Shown here: positions 1 through 12,064 of the stretch, in pieces | Layout: each line of letters starts with the position of its first letter | Numbering within the stretch: the first letter of the stretch is position 1 | DNA from: Heliopora coerulea | Lineage: Eukaryota > Cnidaria > Anthozoa > Scleralcyonacea > Helioporidae | Length of the DNA: 64,000 nucleotides | Reading direction: 5' to 3' | NCBI GenBank assembly: GCA_030142905.1 | Contig: JASJOG010000505.1 | Span: forward strand, 1 to 64,000 | Notes under the pieces: model-generated | Database searches by the model: none | What the model was told of the DNA's origin: nothing | The model's input: the letters and a program-made list of their open reading frames with translations, nothing else | Program-made: the position numbers and the translations under genes

Positions 1-839
1 CTTGCAGTTCTGTCGTCTTTTCATAAATAATTTCTTCACCAACTTCATTCTGCATGGTTACTTTCCCTTCTCTGATTGTTCGTAATACACTTGCACTTCA
101 TATTTTGTGAAAAGTTTAAATTTTACTGCGACAAAAACAAGACTTACTTAAATTTCCAACCTAGAGTGGGCAATATGGGAAATATCCGACCACTTATGAA
201 CCAATCAAATAGCTGGATTTCCTTATTCGGACCGTTCGCTGCCACAGCCATATAATGAATACTCGTATTCCAATTTAAGTTGTGAAAATTTTGTTCACTG
301 GCCCGATTTTGCGCGGGAAAATTGTGAATGTCCCAATGGAGCCTTAGTTTGCAGCTCTGGTGAATAATCCTTGGGTTAATCTGTGGCGGAAGGAACGCCA
401 TACGTTGTCTTTCGGTTAACTTTAGAAAACTTAAGACACAAGTTGCACTCTGGCATCTTATTGTAGTAAGTTATTTTTTCCTCGGAGCATACGGGTATGG
501 GGTTCGAAGTGAATTTTTTTTCTTGGTTGTCCCTTGGGAAACCATTGATCCTTTTCAGTTATCCCCAGAAAGGTTTTGTTTGCCCAAACCTCTTTTGGGT
601 TTTTCTTTATATATATATCAGCCAAATGACCATAAAAACTTTATCACTCATAAATAATGTTTTTACTTCATAGCTATGTCAGCTTGGAATGCTCAATGGT
701 CATTGTTTTGAATACTGTTATCATACATGTATTGCTTGGTCGATGGCTGCCATACTCTGCTTTATTGGGTCAAGTATTTTTATATTTTTATAATCTTTTT
801 ACTAGTTGATGGTTGCTATACTGAGCTTTATACGACTGT
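1..839. other. Non-coding stretch, nothing recognised
   Basis: AT-rich sequence with only short incidental open frames and no recognisable domain. No tRNA, inverted repeat with target duplication or long microsatellite was seen, apart from a short TATATA run near 610. Confidence 0.4.
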
Positions 840-1019
840 GCTCGCCATCCGGTCTGTACGCAAAATAGCACTCGCTGATTGGCTGCCTAGCCGTAAAATA
901 GGGAGGTTACGAAATGAAATGATGACGTCTAGTCGGAGCAGGGAAATTGGAGCGAGGTTGCATCGACGTTGCTTCATTACGAATTACTCGAAAAGGCGGG
1001 AATGTCAACGACGAGAAAA
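840..1019 (+). promoter_or_regulatory. Possible promoter and first exon
   Basis: A locally GC-richer block holds an inverted CCAAT box (ATTGG at 878-882), a CRE-like TGACGTC at 923-929 and an E2F-like GGCGGGAA at 995-1002. A splice-donor-like AAAA|GTAAGA follows with the cut after 1019. The order resembles a TATA-less metazoan promoter driving a short 5' exon to the right. No recognisable protein is encoded, and the downstream exons were not found, so the call is tentative. Confidence 0.25.
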
Positions 1020-1315
1020 GTAAGACTTTTACCATGGCTAGCTTGAGACAAATACAAATTTGGGTTGTATATGATAACAAAATAAGCACATCGATAAACG
1101 TGGAGATATCTTGCTGGGTTTGCGAGCAGTTTAATTCTAGATCGATTAACCGAGTGGTTAACCGGGGCTGGCTCGCTCCATATGATCAGCTCCTAACAAA
1201 AAGGACGCAAGACTGGATAAAGAAACGAATAGAGCGGGGATGTTTTATGGCAATAAAATAGCTGAAAATTCACGATTATCTTTATAAAATTTACCACGGC
1301 AAGGTTTGCACGAGT

Positions 1316-1406
1316 CATGAAAACCTGGAAAGTCATGGAAAATCAAAATTTTAAAATCCAGGCCTGGAAAATTAGTGCCGGTCATGGAAAGTCATGGAAA
1401 ATTAGA
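1316..1406. repeat. GTCATGGAAA-type simple repeat
   Basis: The phrase GTCATGGAAA recurs several times in about 90 bp, interspersed with CCTGGAAAATTA variants. Two further copies (GTCATGGAAAAGTCGTGGAA) lie near 1660. It looks like a short interspersed or tandem repeat and has no coding signal. Confidence 0.5.
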
Positions 1407-1937
1407 TTTCTTCTGGATCAGTGAATAATTCTATCTCAATTTTCTTCGCTCGCATTTTCAAGTTTCTTGGGCCCATCAATGAACGTGAAAAATATCATAA
1501 AAATCGTATCTACGATACTCGTAACATTAAGTTATCATAACTTGGCCGTGCACTTCAATTCAGAGACTGGGTCCCCCCAACCCCTGTGGTTCGACGGAGC
1601 CCCTGTTCAGCTCGTTTTGTTGTTTCTAGCTTTTCCAGGCCACGAATATTTGTAAATATGGTCATGGAAAAGTCGTGGAATTTTGATGAACCAATAGTGT
1701 ACGAACCTTGCCCGGAGACTTCATTATCGGAACCCTATCGAGTTTTCATTATCGGAATCCTTGCAAACTTTCATTACTTTCGCCGTACTGGGTTGTTTAG
1801 TATGATTTTTAACATATATGTCAACCTCCCCAATGCTGAAGCACGAAGCTACACATGTAATTGGTCATCTCTGATTGGTGCGTGGTGCCAGCTCCTCCAT
1901 TTCAGCAATTCGACTTTATTGGACAAACGACCAAACT

Positions 1938-2090
1938 CTCCAACATCTGTTGGAGAAATCAAAATGTTGGATCAGATTTTGATCGGAAGCAAACGTAATC
2001 CAACATCCTTTCCAACAAAGATGATCGATGAAAATAGTGTGGCAAACGATTAAACAATGTTGGATGCAACAAAGTTCTCCAACAAAGTTT
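1938..2090. repeat. Palindromic TCCAACA-rich repeat
   Basis: It opens with a near-perfect palindrome CTCCAACATCTGTTGGAG (1938-1955). TCCAACA or its complement recurs about six more times to about 2090, including CAATGTTGGATG. This resembles an internal MITE segment with alternating motif orientation. The outer boundaries and any target duplication were not found. Confidence 0.4.
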
Positions 2091-2177
2091 GATCATTTCA
2101 GAATCATCCACAGAGATATACATGAACAGAATTTTTTCATGATAATCTGACACTGCCGAAGTGAACTGAAAAGAGTT

Positions 2178-2248
2178 GACTAGAGCGGGATTTGAACTCG
2201 CACTTTCGAGATACCAGTCCGTCGCTCTACCTGTTAAGACCTCGAGTC
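2178..2248 (-). tRNA. tRNA-like sequence (degenerate, probably element-borne)
   Basis: On the minus strand a 71-nt block begins GACTCGA and ends TCTAGTC, giving a 7-bp acceptor-like stem with one mismatch. It has a B-box-like GAGTTCAAATCCCGC T-arm. The D-arm is eroded and the anticodon arm does not fold well. It is paralogous to the copy at 11955-12025, and both are preceded on the plus strand by AGTTGACTAGAGCGGG. I read it as a tRNA-derived repeat rather than a working tRNA gene. Confidence 0.45.
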
Positions 2249-2380
2249 CACAGGGATCGGAGGCGAGTTTTTATCCAACTTAAGTGCGCGAGATATTCTC
2301 CCAACAACTTAACGCTTATCCATGAGAGGATGTGCAGTGTTTCAATTCTATTTCAGGATCATACTGAGAGATATACATGA

Positions 2381-2482
2381 ACAGAAATTCTTCATGAAAA
2401 TATGACACTGCCAAAGTCAACTGAAAAATGAACATTTTTCAGTTGACTTCGGCAATGTCAGATTTTCATGAAGAATTTCTGT
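2381..2482. repeat. 102-bp near-perfect hairpin
   Basis: Two 50-bp arms (2381-2430 and 2433-2482) are inverted copies with only a few mismatches, separated by 2 bp. The arms end at CTGAAAAATG / CATTTTTCAG. A third, direct, partial copy of the same arm lies at about 2111-2171, on the other side of the tRNA-like unit. This is fold-back element architecture; no target duplication was identified. Confidence 0.75.
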
Positions 2483-2489
2483 TTAAAGT

Positions 2490-4566
2490 TGGATGGTTTG
2501 CCAGGGCTTCAATACCGCCTTAACAAACGCATGGTCTTACTCTTTCCCCAGGTGCTTGCCTTGCTACCTCACTCCATTCTGTTTGGATGGTTGCAAAGAT
2601 GTCACTCACCACTGTCCCAACTGGCGAAGTCATCTTGGCACCTATCGCCGAATGTAGTCGTCTCCAGCAATGTCACCTTCACCAAGGTCTTTGTCTTTTT
2701 CTTAAATTTTATGTACCTCGTAAGTTATTGCACTGTACTCAGAATCAATTTTACCCAACGACGAAAAATCAGTTCAGGAAACTTCGTATTATAATGGCAC
2801 TGATTTTAACTCGTGATTTAGAACTAAGGTTTTAGCATAAGCACCACTGTGTAATATGATTTTGTTTGGTCTGACAATAAATGCAATGGCCAGCTATTTA
2901 ATGTGTGGTTACTTCGCCGATAACTGTGTCGCGAGGAATCGTAGAGATGCGACGATGTAACTGCCCACTTAGTTGAAGAGTTATCGGCAGGTAAGCACTA
3001 GAGGTGGGGCATTGTCGGTGGAAGATGTTTGGTATTGGGGAGTTAATTGTTACCTAAAGGTACAACATGGGTTGGTGGAGGCACTGTGGTAGTTCGCATG
3101 TGTCTCACCACTTTCACTAGAGTTCCCTTCCAGCTCCGTGCAGTTATCTGATTAAAGTTACCTTGTTCACATGTTGGAAGAGTGTAGTCCATTTTGACTC
3201 TACCAAACATAGCAGGTTTTCTCTGGGTACTCCGGTTTCCTCCTGTAGTAACACTGGATCCATGAGGGGTGGTCCTTACTGGACCTCTAGGGAGAACAGT
3301 TGAGCTAGCTGATAGGGTTTTATAAAATAACGTGACTCGTTCGCCTCCAAACACGGAAAATTTCCCGCCAAAAGTGTACTGAAGCTTGTTTTGTACGTTT
3401 CGCCTTATTATTTCATGAAAGAAACACGTAACGGTTTTTGTGTGTTTGAACTCTGTGATTCCAACACTTGGTACGTTAGTTGACTTTCAAATAGCTTTAA
3501 AAAAACACACATGATTTTCCTCTTCCTCACCGCGTTGAAGTGGCTTCGCTTTGTTGACCAGGGTTCGATCTTCATAAGCTTGGCTCTGATTGGTGGGTAG
3601 TTGATGATTTTCGGGAGAATTGCTTACTTCATTATTGTGTTTATTAAGTTAATTGATTTTCATCTGTCGTTATTTTATAAAAGAAGTACCAAATGGATTC
3701 CCTTGTTTGGCCACTGTGATCCAAACACTTGGGATATTGCTTGACTTTCGAAAAGTGAAAATCACTCGCCTAGCGGCCAATGTCTTTTTGCGCTTTACTC
3801 AAATCTCGCAACGTTCCGCTTGTTTGAATCACGATTATGAATAAGAGCTCATCTCTTGGACGAGTAATGGAGTCTGGTCATCACCATATTAGAACGTCCA
3901 CTTCTTTTTATGAGCGCTACGCAATCATACACTTGGCCATTGCACTAACCCAAGAAATAGCTTGGAATGTTAAGTACCACCGTGACAATGTAGAAACTTT
4001 GATATTTCAAAACCACAGCGAGCAGGCCGTCAGTGAAAACTTACTTATGGCATTCGAAAATTTTTTACACGGAATAGTTTTCATATCGATAACATTTTCT
4101 CACCTAACTGAACGATTTCTCCGTCAGTCGGTTCAAATGGATGTTTGATATCCATTACATTTTGTTCACAATGTCTCTTTTGTCTTTCTCTTATAACTCG
4201 ATCTGCAACTCAAAAAATAACTGTCGGGCGTTTGGTTTGTTGAAAAATACGACACAGCAGTGGATAAAGTAGTCTATTGTTTTTGTCATCTTCTACTCTT
4301 ATGTTTATCAGTGACTTCTTTCATGAAGTCTGGCAAGCCCAGTGGGATCAGGGTCGTTGCAAATAAAACCGAGGAAGAGGGGTGTCAAGGCAAGTTGGAC
4401 TTGTGCTTTAAATTTTTCAGCACAAACACACACAGTAGGAAATATTACTATACGGTGGTCAAGTTGGCGGAAAGAACCGATGTCTAGGTGCTCAATGCTG
4501 GATGAAACGTGCAGCTAAAGTTAACATCAATGACAGGCACAACGCTTGTGAGTTGTATCTCGTTTT
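2490..4566. other. Non-coding stretch with no recognised gene
   Basis: Short open frames occur, the longest near 3043-3354 on the minus strand at about 100 codons and without an ATG at its start. None has recognisable motifs, splice context or family resemblance. No repeats with clear boundaries were seen. Confidence 0.35.
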
Positions 4567-4950
4567 CCAAAGAGGGACCACATGAGCCACGTGGTCCAGC
4601 CTTTGCTGCTGGGCCGAATTTTCAAGTGTGGATATCTGCCAATCGAGCGCCAAACGATCGGAATCAACGCCAAACAGAAAGATTTAGGAGCCTTTGGCCT
4701 TGGCTGACCAGATCATTGAAGTTTCGAAGAGCTGCCAAAACCTCGTTTTGCAAAGGTTGGACCACATCGCTCATATGGTCCCCTCTGCTATTGGGACGAA
4801 TTTTCAAGTGTGGATATCTGCTGCAAATCGAGTGCCAAACGATCGGAATGATCAACAAACAGTAAAACTTGGGAGACTCTGGCCTTGTTTCCCCAATTGC
4901 GATTGGGCAAATCTTCAAAAACAATGGGTTAACCCCTTTACTTTTCGGTG
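4567..4950. repeat. Two tandem ~187-bp repeat units
   Basis: Two direct units start near 4570 and 4757. Each contains GGACCACAT followed by a TGGTCC palindrome, then GGGMCGAATTTTCAAGTGTG, then CCAAACGATCGGAAT. Unit two runs directly into the 167-bp satellite. Small open frames here come from the repeat and are not genes. Confidence 0.65.
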
Positions 4951-5232
4951 AAATTTTTTACCTTAAAATTGCAGCTCAATTGAGTCCTAAGATATCTAAA
5001 ATCAGTGGAAAACGTAACTATATGGTCGAAACCTTTTTGCTTAGAGATTATTTGGATAATTTCAAATTAGTGGAAAAGTGGCGAAAAACCATGGCTTATC
5101 CCCTTTACTTTTTGGTGAAATTTTGTAATTTCAAATTTAGCCAGAATTTTCTCCTAAAATGACTCCAATCAGTGCACACCGTAAGAATTTTGTAAATAGA
5201 CTGAAGGACTACAGTATTTGTAAATAAGATTA

Positions 5233-5275
<43 letters not shown>

Positions 5276-8170
5276 GTCAGAAAATCGTCGAAAACCAAAG
5301 GTGTTAACCTTTAACCACTTTACTTTTTGGTGAAAGTTTTCGACCTCAAAAATGATTTCAAATATTAGTGTAATGTCCCCCAAATAAGGGCAAAACTATG
5401 TTATTCGGCCGAAACTTGCATAGTTTGGGCTTTCTTCGAGAATTTGAAATTGGTCGAAACATCGAAAAAACTATGCATTAACCCCTTTACTTTTTGGTGA
5501 CATTTTTCGACCACAAAAATGATCTCAAATATTAGTGTAAAGTCCCTCAAATAAGGGCAAAACTATGTTATTCCCCGAAACTTTCATATATTGGGCTTTT
5601 TTCGAAAGTTTGAAATTGGTGGAAAAATCTTCAAAAACCTTGGGTTAAACCCTTGACCTTTAGGATAAATTTTTCGACCTCAAAAATGATCTCAAATATT
5701 AGTGTGAAGTCCATCAAATGAGGACAAAATTAGGTTATTCGGCCGAAACTTCATATTTTGCCCTTATTTCGAAATTTTGAAATATGTCGAATATTCGTCG
5801 AAAACCATGGGTAGCACCTTTACCTTTTGCTGAAATTTTTCGACCTCAAAAATGACCTCAAATAGCAGTGTAAAGTCTCTGAAATAAGGGCAAAACTATG
5901 TTATTCGGTCGGAACTTTCATATTTTGGGCTTATTTCGAAAGTTTGAAATTGGTCGAAAAATCGTCAGAAACCATGGGTTAACCCCTTTGTTTCCTGGTT
6001 ATATTTTTCGATCTCAAAAATGATCTCAAATATTATTGCAGAGTCCCACAAATGAGGACAAAACTACGTTGTTTGGCCGAAACTTTCATAATTTCGGCTT
6101 ATTTCGCAAGTTTGAAATTGGTGGAAAAATTGTCAAAAACCTTGAGTTAACCCCTTTACTTTTTGGTGAAATTTTTAGATCTCTAAAATGATCTCAAATA
6201 ATAGTGTAAAGTCCCTCAAATAACGGCAAAACTATGTTATTCGGCCGAAACTTTCATATTTTGGACTTTTTTCGAACGTTTGAAATTGGTGGAAAAATCG
6301 TGAAAAACCGTGGGTTAACCCCTTTACTTTTTGGTGAAATTTTTTGACCCCAAAAATGATCTAATATTAGTATAAAGTCCCTAAAATAAGGGCAAAATTA
6401 TCTTATTCGGTCGAAAAATTCATATGTAGGGCTTTTTCCGAACATTTGAAATTGGTGGAAAAATCGTCAAAATCCATGGGTTAACCCATTTAGTTTTTGG
6501 TTAAATTTTTCGACCTCAAAAATGATCTCAAATATTAGTGTAAAGTCCCTCATATAAGTTCAAAACTATGTTATTTGGTCGAAACTTTCATATTTTGGTC
6601 TTATTTCAAAAGTTTGAAATTAGTTAAAAAATCGTCAAAAACGATGGGTTAACCCACTTTACTTTCTGGTGATATTTTTCGACCTCAAAAATGATCTCAA
6701 ATATAAGTGTAAAGTCCCTCAAGTGATCACAAAACGTTATTCGGCTGAAACTTTCATAATTTTGGCTTATTTCGCAAGTTTGAAATTGGTGGAAAAATCG
6801 TCAAAAACCATGAGTTAACCCCTTTACTTTTTGGTGAAATTTTTAGATCTCAAAAATGATCTCAAATATTAGTGTAAAGTCCCTCAAATAAGGGCAGAAC
6901 TGTTATTCGGTCGAAACTTTCATATTTTGGACTTATTTCGCAAGTTTGAAGTTAGTCGAAAAATTGTCAAAAACCATGGGTTAACCCCTTTACTTTTTGG
7001 TGTAATTATTCGACCTCAAAAAGGATCTGAAATATTAGTACAAAGTTCCTCAAATAAGAGAAAAACTGTTATTCGGACGAAACTTTCATATTTTGGACTT
7101 TTTTCGATAGTTTCAAATTAGTGGAAAAATCGTCAAAAACCTTGGGTTAACCTCTTCTTTTTGGTGAAGTTTTCGACCATCAAATTTAGGCTCAATTTTT
7201 ACCTAAAATGTCTCGAATGAGTGGAAAACGTAAGAATATGATCCAAACGTTGTTCTTTTGAGGTTAGTTTGATCGTTTGAAATTGGTGAAAAAATCGTCT
7301 TAAACTATGGTTTAATCCCTTTTCTTTTTGGTGAACTTTTCGACTTCGAGAAGTAGGCTAGATTTTGTCCCAAAATAACTGAAATCAGTGCGAAACCTAA
7401 GTATATGGTCGAAACTTTCGTGTTTTCATGTTATTTCGATAGTTTAAAGTTAGTCGAAAAATCGTCAAAAATCATGGGTTAACCCCTGTAACTCTTCGGC
7501 GAAATTTCGACCTTCATATTTCTGCTCAATTTTGTCCTAAAAGGAGTCCAATCAGTGCAGAACGTCAGCATAAGGTCCAAGTGTTTTTGTTTTTAGGCTA
7601 ATTCGATAGTTTGAAATCAGTTGAAAAATGGTCAAAAACTGAGTTTACCCGTTTACTTTTTAGTGAAATTTTCGACCTTCAAATTTCAGCTGAATTGCGT
7701 CCTAAAATATCTGAAATTAGTGGAAAACGTAAGCAGATATCGAAGCCTTGTTTTCTGGTTATCTCGCAAGTTTGAGATTGGTCGAGTAAAAAGTAGACTG
7801 CTTACACTCTAATTTTAAGCGAGAGTTTTCGACGATGGTAACTGAAGAAAATTTCAGCTTAAAATGGCTAGAATTAGTGCAAGACCTTATTTTTTTTTCC
7901 TGGCGAATCTTCCCTATTTTTTCCCGTGATTTCGAAATTTTGAGATTGCTCCAAAACCCGTCAAAAATCGAAAATCCTTTACTCTTTAGTGAAATATTCG
8001 ACTAAGGAAACTCCATAAAAGTTTGGCTTAGAATGACTGGAACAATCACAAAATTAAATTACTTGGGCTAAACTTTTATAATTTCAGCTTATCTCGAATG
8101 TTTGAGATTGCTCAAAAATAAACCTGATCAAAAACCATGGGTAAACCCCTTTTACAATATGGTGACATTT
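4925..8170. repeat. ~167-bp tandem satellite array (about 20 units)
   Basis: The landmark GGTTAACCCCTTTACTTTTT recurs near 4925, 5094, 5474, 5641, 5976, 6144, 6311, 6478, 6646, 6812, 6978, 7144 and 7477, with spacing of 166-170 bp. Each unit also carries TTCGACCTCAAAAATGATCT, TAGTGTAAAGTCCCTCAAAT and GTTATTCGGCCGAAACTTTC in the same order. Divergence rises from about 7150 onwards, where units become hard to align. One unit is lengthened by the TAA microsatellite. The array has no coding content. Confidence 0.9.
5234..5275. repeat. (TAA)n microsatellite
   Basis: About 14 uninterrupted TAA/ATA triplets lie inside one satellite unit and account for the single long spacing in the array. Confidence 0.9.
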
Positions 8171-8674
8171 TACAAGTTGGGCTTAAAGTCAGTTGTAATC
8201 TATTTACATGACCGTAAGTTTTATTCGATACAAGAGGAGATAATTAAAAAAAAACCAACAAAAAGCAACAAAACACAACATCACGTTCCCGACGTCAATC
8301 TACATGGCAGCAAAGACGGTGAAGTCAGGTCAGACACTTAAGGTGACTGCCGAGTCATCCAGCTTGAAAATGAGGAAAGGCCGTCCTCCCCTACGGAGAC
8401 GAACACACAGATGTTGCGCAGTTATCCACCAAGTTTGCCATTTATACCTCTGCCATTTGACCCACCCCTGGGGGTGGTTATAGCGCCACCAATCCGCTTT
8501 TTGGTAGTCAAGTTTAGTAAAGAACGGGGGGAACCACATGAAGGTATCAACTTCCCTGGGACTACTCCTAGCACACTTGGGCTTTTACGGTACACAACCT
8601 GTTCGTCCCTTCCCCAAAAATATGTGCATTGTTTTACGTGAACACACAAACACGTGTATGCGTACACCTACCTA

Positions 8675-8834
8675 TGTACCTGCCTGCCTGCCTAGCTAGC
8701 ATTCTATCAATCTAAAATCGACAAATATATAGATCCATATATACATACACACATACCGGTATATATCTATATATCTATATAGATATATACCAGTTAGATA
8801 TATATATATGTATGTATATATATCTATGTATCTA

Positions 8835-8869
<35 letters not shown>

Positions 8870-8965
8870 CTATATATATATATATAGATAGATAGATAGA
8901 TAGATACACATATATATATATACATATATCCGCTATCTACATATAAATCTATTATATCAATATTT
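8675..8965. repeat. Microsatellite cluster (TATA, TATC, TCTC, GATA)
   Basis: Mixed CTGC, TATATC, (TC)n, (TA)n and (GATA)n runs lie nearly back to back over about 290 bp. Related ATAT/ATCT runs resume at about 9258-9335. Nothing coding. Confidence 0.85.
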
Positions 8966-8982
8966 CTCTATGTAATATTTAA

Positions 8983-9080
8983 AAACCGAGCAGGAGTGCT
9001 TTATCGGGATTTAAAAAACGAGGCGATAGCCGAGTGTTTTAGACCCGATAGAGCACAAACTGCGAGTTTTTTAAATGTCT
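8983..9080. repeat. Inverted repeat hairpin (GAGTGCTTTATCGGG)
   Basis: GAGTGCTTTATCGGG near 8994 faces CCCGATAGAGCAC near 9041. Flanking A/T runs (TTTAAAAAACGAG, GAGTTTTTTAAA) extend the dyad. It resembles a short fold-back repeat; no target duplication was found. Confidence 0.5.
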
Positions 9081-9929
9081 TCTAAAATGAACTTCCTGAT
9101 ACGCTAATTCACGAAGAAAGTTTGGAAATTTATCATCAGTAAACCGAAAAAATTGAACTTCTTCACATGTAAAAGCACATGTGTCGTTATCACATATATA
9201 GATCCGATACGCTTATGATTTTCTTTTGTTTTTTCCTCCTGAATTTTTAATGAATTTTATATATATATATACACACCTGCATATATCTGAATATATCTAC
9301 ATGTATATTGACGTATATCTATATTTATCTATATATAACAGTACACCACGTACCTATTTTCCGTTCCACGCCAGTTTGTGTATAACGCATCTGTCTGGCG
9401 ATTGTGATTCCTCTTGTTTATCGCGCTTATGGCCAGGGCACTTAGGGTCAAGCTTAGTGGGACGCGGGTGATCTAGGGAGCGCGTCTGATACCTTCGAAG
9501 GCGAAGGCGAGCGCGCCGTGTTATAGCAAAGCGCGCAGAAGAACAGGCAGGACATATGTACTGCCAGCAAGCCTTTATCGCTTGCCGCAGTACAGCGTGC
9601 TGTCAGCAAACCTTGGTTTGATGACAGCACCCTTTACATTTTTTTATTTAAATCTAATTTATTGGTAAAAATATTTACTGCATATTCTTTGAAATTCCCT
9701 CCTCAGAGACAGAAGGTTTTCGGCATCAACTCCTCTTCCTTGTGTCAAAAACAGCGAATATATATAAATAAATGAAAGTATTAAATTACAAGCTATGTAG
9801 TAGTGGAGTTAAAGAAGAGAAAATTCAGAACAAAAACAAAGCAATGGAGCTGGGATTGCCATTCAAAGAGGGTTTAATTTTGGAAATTAAGAGGCTTTCT
9901 CTTACAAGAAGTTCGGAAGGAGAAGAACA

Positions 9930-10217
9930 AGGGAAAAGAATTCTAAGTCGTCAAGAGATAGTTTGGCCAGTTTCGGAAAGATGTGCTTAAATACTGGATG
10001 GGGTAGAAGTAGTACGTTTTTCACCAGAAAGGGCAGAGACTCCCAAATGATCTGAGACTCGTGTATGTAAATGGCGAGCTGTTTGGCCCACATATAATGT
10101 GCTACAGCATTGACACTTGCTACATTGATACTTTATCTTATTCAATGGGTTTGTTCCGTGTTTTATGCTTGGCATTAATATTTGTCTTAAGATTAAGATT
10201 TCCACCTGGTTCCTCAC
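9930..10217 (-). pseudogene. Penelope-like element GIY-YIG endonuclease fragment
   Basis: The minus-strand frame reads a Cys-containing patch (YQCSKCQCC) followed by TLYVGQTARHLHTRVSDHLG. This is the GIY-YIG signature with the usual conserved TxRHLxTRVxEH pattern of Penelope-like retroelements. The same frame then meets stop codons just after a TPSSI patch and again about 13 codons further on, at an ISLDD-like position. The piece is therefore a broken C-terminal fragment. No reverse transcriptase from this family was seen nearby. Motif recognition is by eye, and boundaries are approximate. Confidence 0.55.
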
Positions 10218-10780
10218 TTGTGATTAATTATCAGGATAATGGTATACTCTCTATCTGAACTATGGTGAGCCATGAAACCATTTGGGTCTGGTGATATAAG
10301 GCGTGTTAGTTCGGTAGCCGAGACACGTTTTAACTTGGTATTGGCGAGTTTCAGCCTAACTGCAGCAGCGCGATATTGATGCCAAACAAGACGTCTATTC
10401 TCTGTTCCCCGACGTATCACTTGCGATCACTCTGTTACGACTGAATTTCAACCAGAATTCAGTGCAAGACTCTTCTATGTTTATTGAAGCACCCTAGTTT
10501 AGCGCATGCCATCAAACCCCTCTTGCACAAATAAATCACGCGACCTCAACCCTCTTGAAATAGCAGGTGTGGAATTATAAACCCACAAACATATTAATAG
10601 TTTGGTGGTGTTGAAACTGGGTAAGGCAGACTGTAGTGTTACAAAGGGACAGAGATGGTGTGATGGAAATAAGAGTATTGACAAGGCAGTGTTACCAATG
10701 GCTATGGTTGTACTAGTTAGAGTGAGCGATGGATTTTGAATATCCACAGGATTATACATGGATTTTGAATATATTGTTGA

Positions 10781-10781
<1 letters not shown>

Positions 10782-10822
<41 letters not shown>
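10782..10822. repeat. (TA)n microsatellite
   Basis: About 20 uninterrupted TA dinucleotides. A shorter TATATA/TCTA run follows at 10918-10960. Confidence 0.9.
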
Positions 10823-10826
<4 letters not shown>

Positions 10827-11284
10827 AACTCGAATATAAACTTTTAAAAAGCTTTATTCCTTCACGTACATAAGGCGTTGGTTGATGTCCTTTAACTTTG
10901 GTGAAGGAAGACTTACTCTTTATATATATATATGTATATATCTATATCTATGTATGTATCTATAAGAATAGAATACTGCGCAGACAGTGATAAATAAGGT
11001 AAAAAGTTAAAAGGTTGATAACAGCCGTAACTGATCTCTCGATATGTCTGTATGTCTATCTGTTTATTTCTCTCTCTCGATATATAATTATATATTATAT
11101 AATAGTAAAATGCTTGAAAAATATGATGCATTCATGTGAAAAGAATTATACAGATAACTAATATCCTAAATGTAACAGGACAATTTCATTGCTTGATACT
11201 AAACATGATAGATATGTTCAACTACTCGATTCTAAACATCCACAATAAGTAATTATCAGTGTCCTGGTATCTCACCTTTATTTC

Positions 11285-11455
11285 ATTCTCTTGTACATGT
11301 TCCAAAAATTTCTTCACGTCACATTTTCCACAGGGCTTATGTCTCAAATACTTCATTTCACCATCCTTCATATCTTGTATTCTCTGTAGCCATATATGTT
11401 AATGAAGTGATATGCCTCCCTTGCTCCTAAACAGAAATGAGTAAATGCTCTCAAG
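11285..11455. repeat. Dispersed repeat family R1, copy 1
   Basis: It contains, in order, TTGTACATGTTCCAAAAATT, GTCACATTTTCCACAGGGCT, TCTCAAATACTTCATTTCAC and TAATGAAGTGATATGCCTCC. The same series recurs at 13040-13330, 17490-17610 and 18830-19070. Origin unknown. Confidence 0.75.
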
Positions 11456-11954
11456 ACTAATTCAATAACTGAAAATCTTCTTGCAGCCAACGGCAGTCTC
11501 TACATTCAGCGCAACTGATTAATTTAATTGATGTTTTGAAAATAGAAATTCAGCACATTGCTAAATGCAGAGCCACAACCAAAAACCATGCGAAACGCTG
11601 TACTTCTTTTATCAGTCAAACGACATGTACGCCATTGATTTTACCAAGGACAAGACACATTTTAGCAATGTACGTCTCTAATATTTTGTGAAACATTCAA
11701 AATTCTGAATTCACAGTATTCACGGTATAGCCTGGTAGTCCACTTGGGACTGAACCATCATTACTGAAGACTAGGAATACAAAAAGCGGAAAGAAACGTC
11801 CACCATGTCAGGTACGAAAAATCCTCTGGACCTTTTCTGCCGCTCAAAGTACATGTACGGAATTGACTTCACCTAGTTCAGAATAATCCTCAGGGTAACA
11901 TGAACTGAATGTTTTATGAATTGACCTACACTTATAAAGTCAACTAGAAAAGTT

Positions 11955-12025
11955 GACTAGAGCGGGATTCGAACTCGCATCTCCGGGTTAAGGGACCGCT
12001 GCTCTAGCAGTGGAGCTATCGAGTC
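11955..12025 (-). tRNA. tRNA-Lys(CTT)-like sequence, degenerate
   Basis: A 71-nt minus-strand block has acceptor-like ends (GACTCGA / TCTAGTC), a good D-stem (GCTC/GAGC), a B-box GAGTTCGAATCCCGC and an anticodon loop read as CCCTTAA, which would place CTT (Lys) as anticodon. Position 33 is C rather than the invariant U, and the anticodon stem pairs at only three of five positions. It is paralogous to 2178-2248. I treat it as a tRNA-derived repeat, not a functional tRNA. Confidence 0.5.
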
Positions 12026-12064
12026 AACTGGGAACAGTAGGCTTGTTTTATCCACGGATATCGA

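Noticed and set aside
2178..2248. Functional tRNA gene
   Set aside because: The D-arm and anticodon arm are eroded, and a paralogous copy at 12 kb lies in the same repeat context.
3043..3354. 103-codon minus-strand open frame
   Set aside because: It has no ATG at the 5' end, no family motif and no splice context; composition is not distinctive.
4694..5162. Several open frames in the 4.5-5.2 kb region
   Set aside because: They arise from tandem repeat units and the satellite, and frames shift between units.
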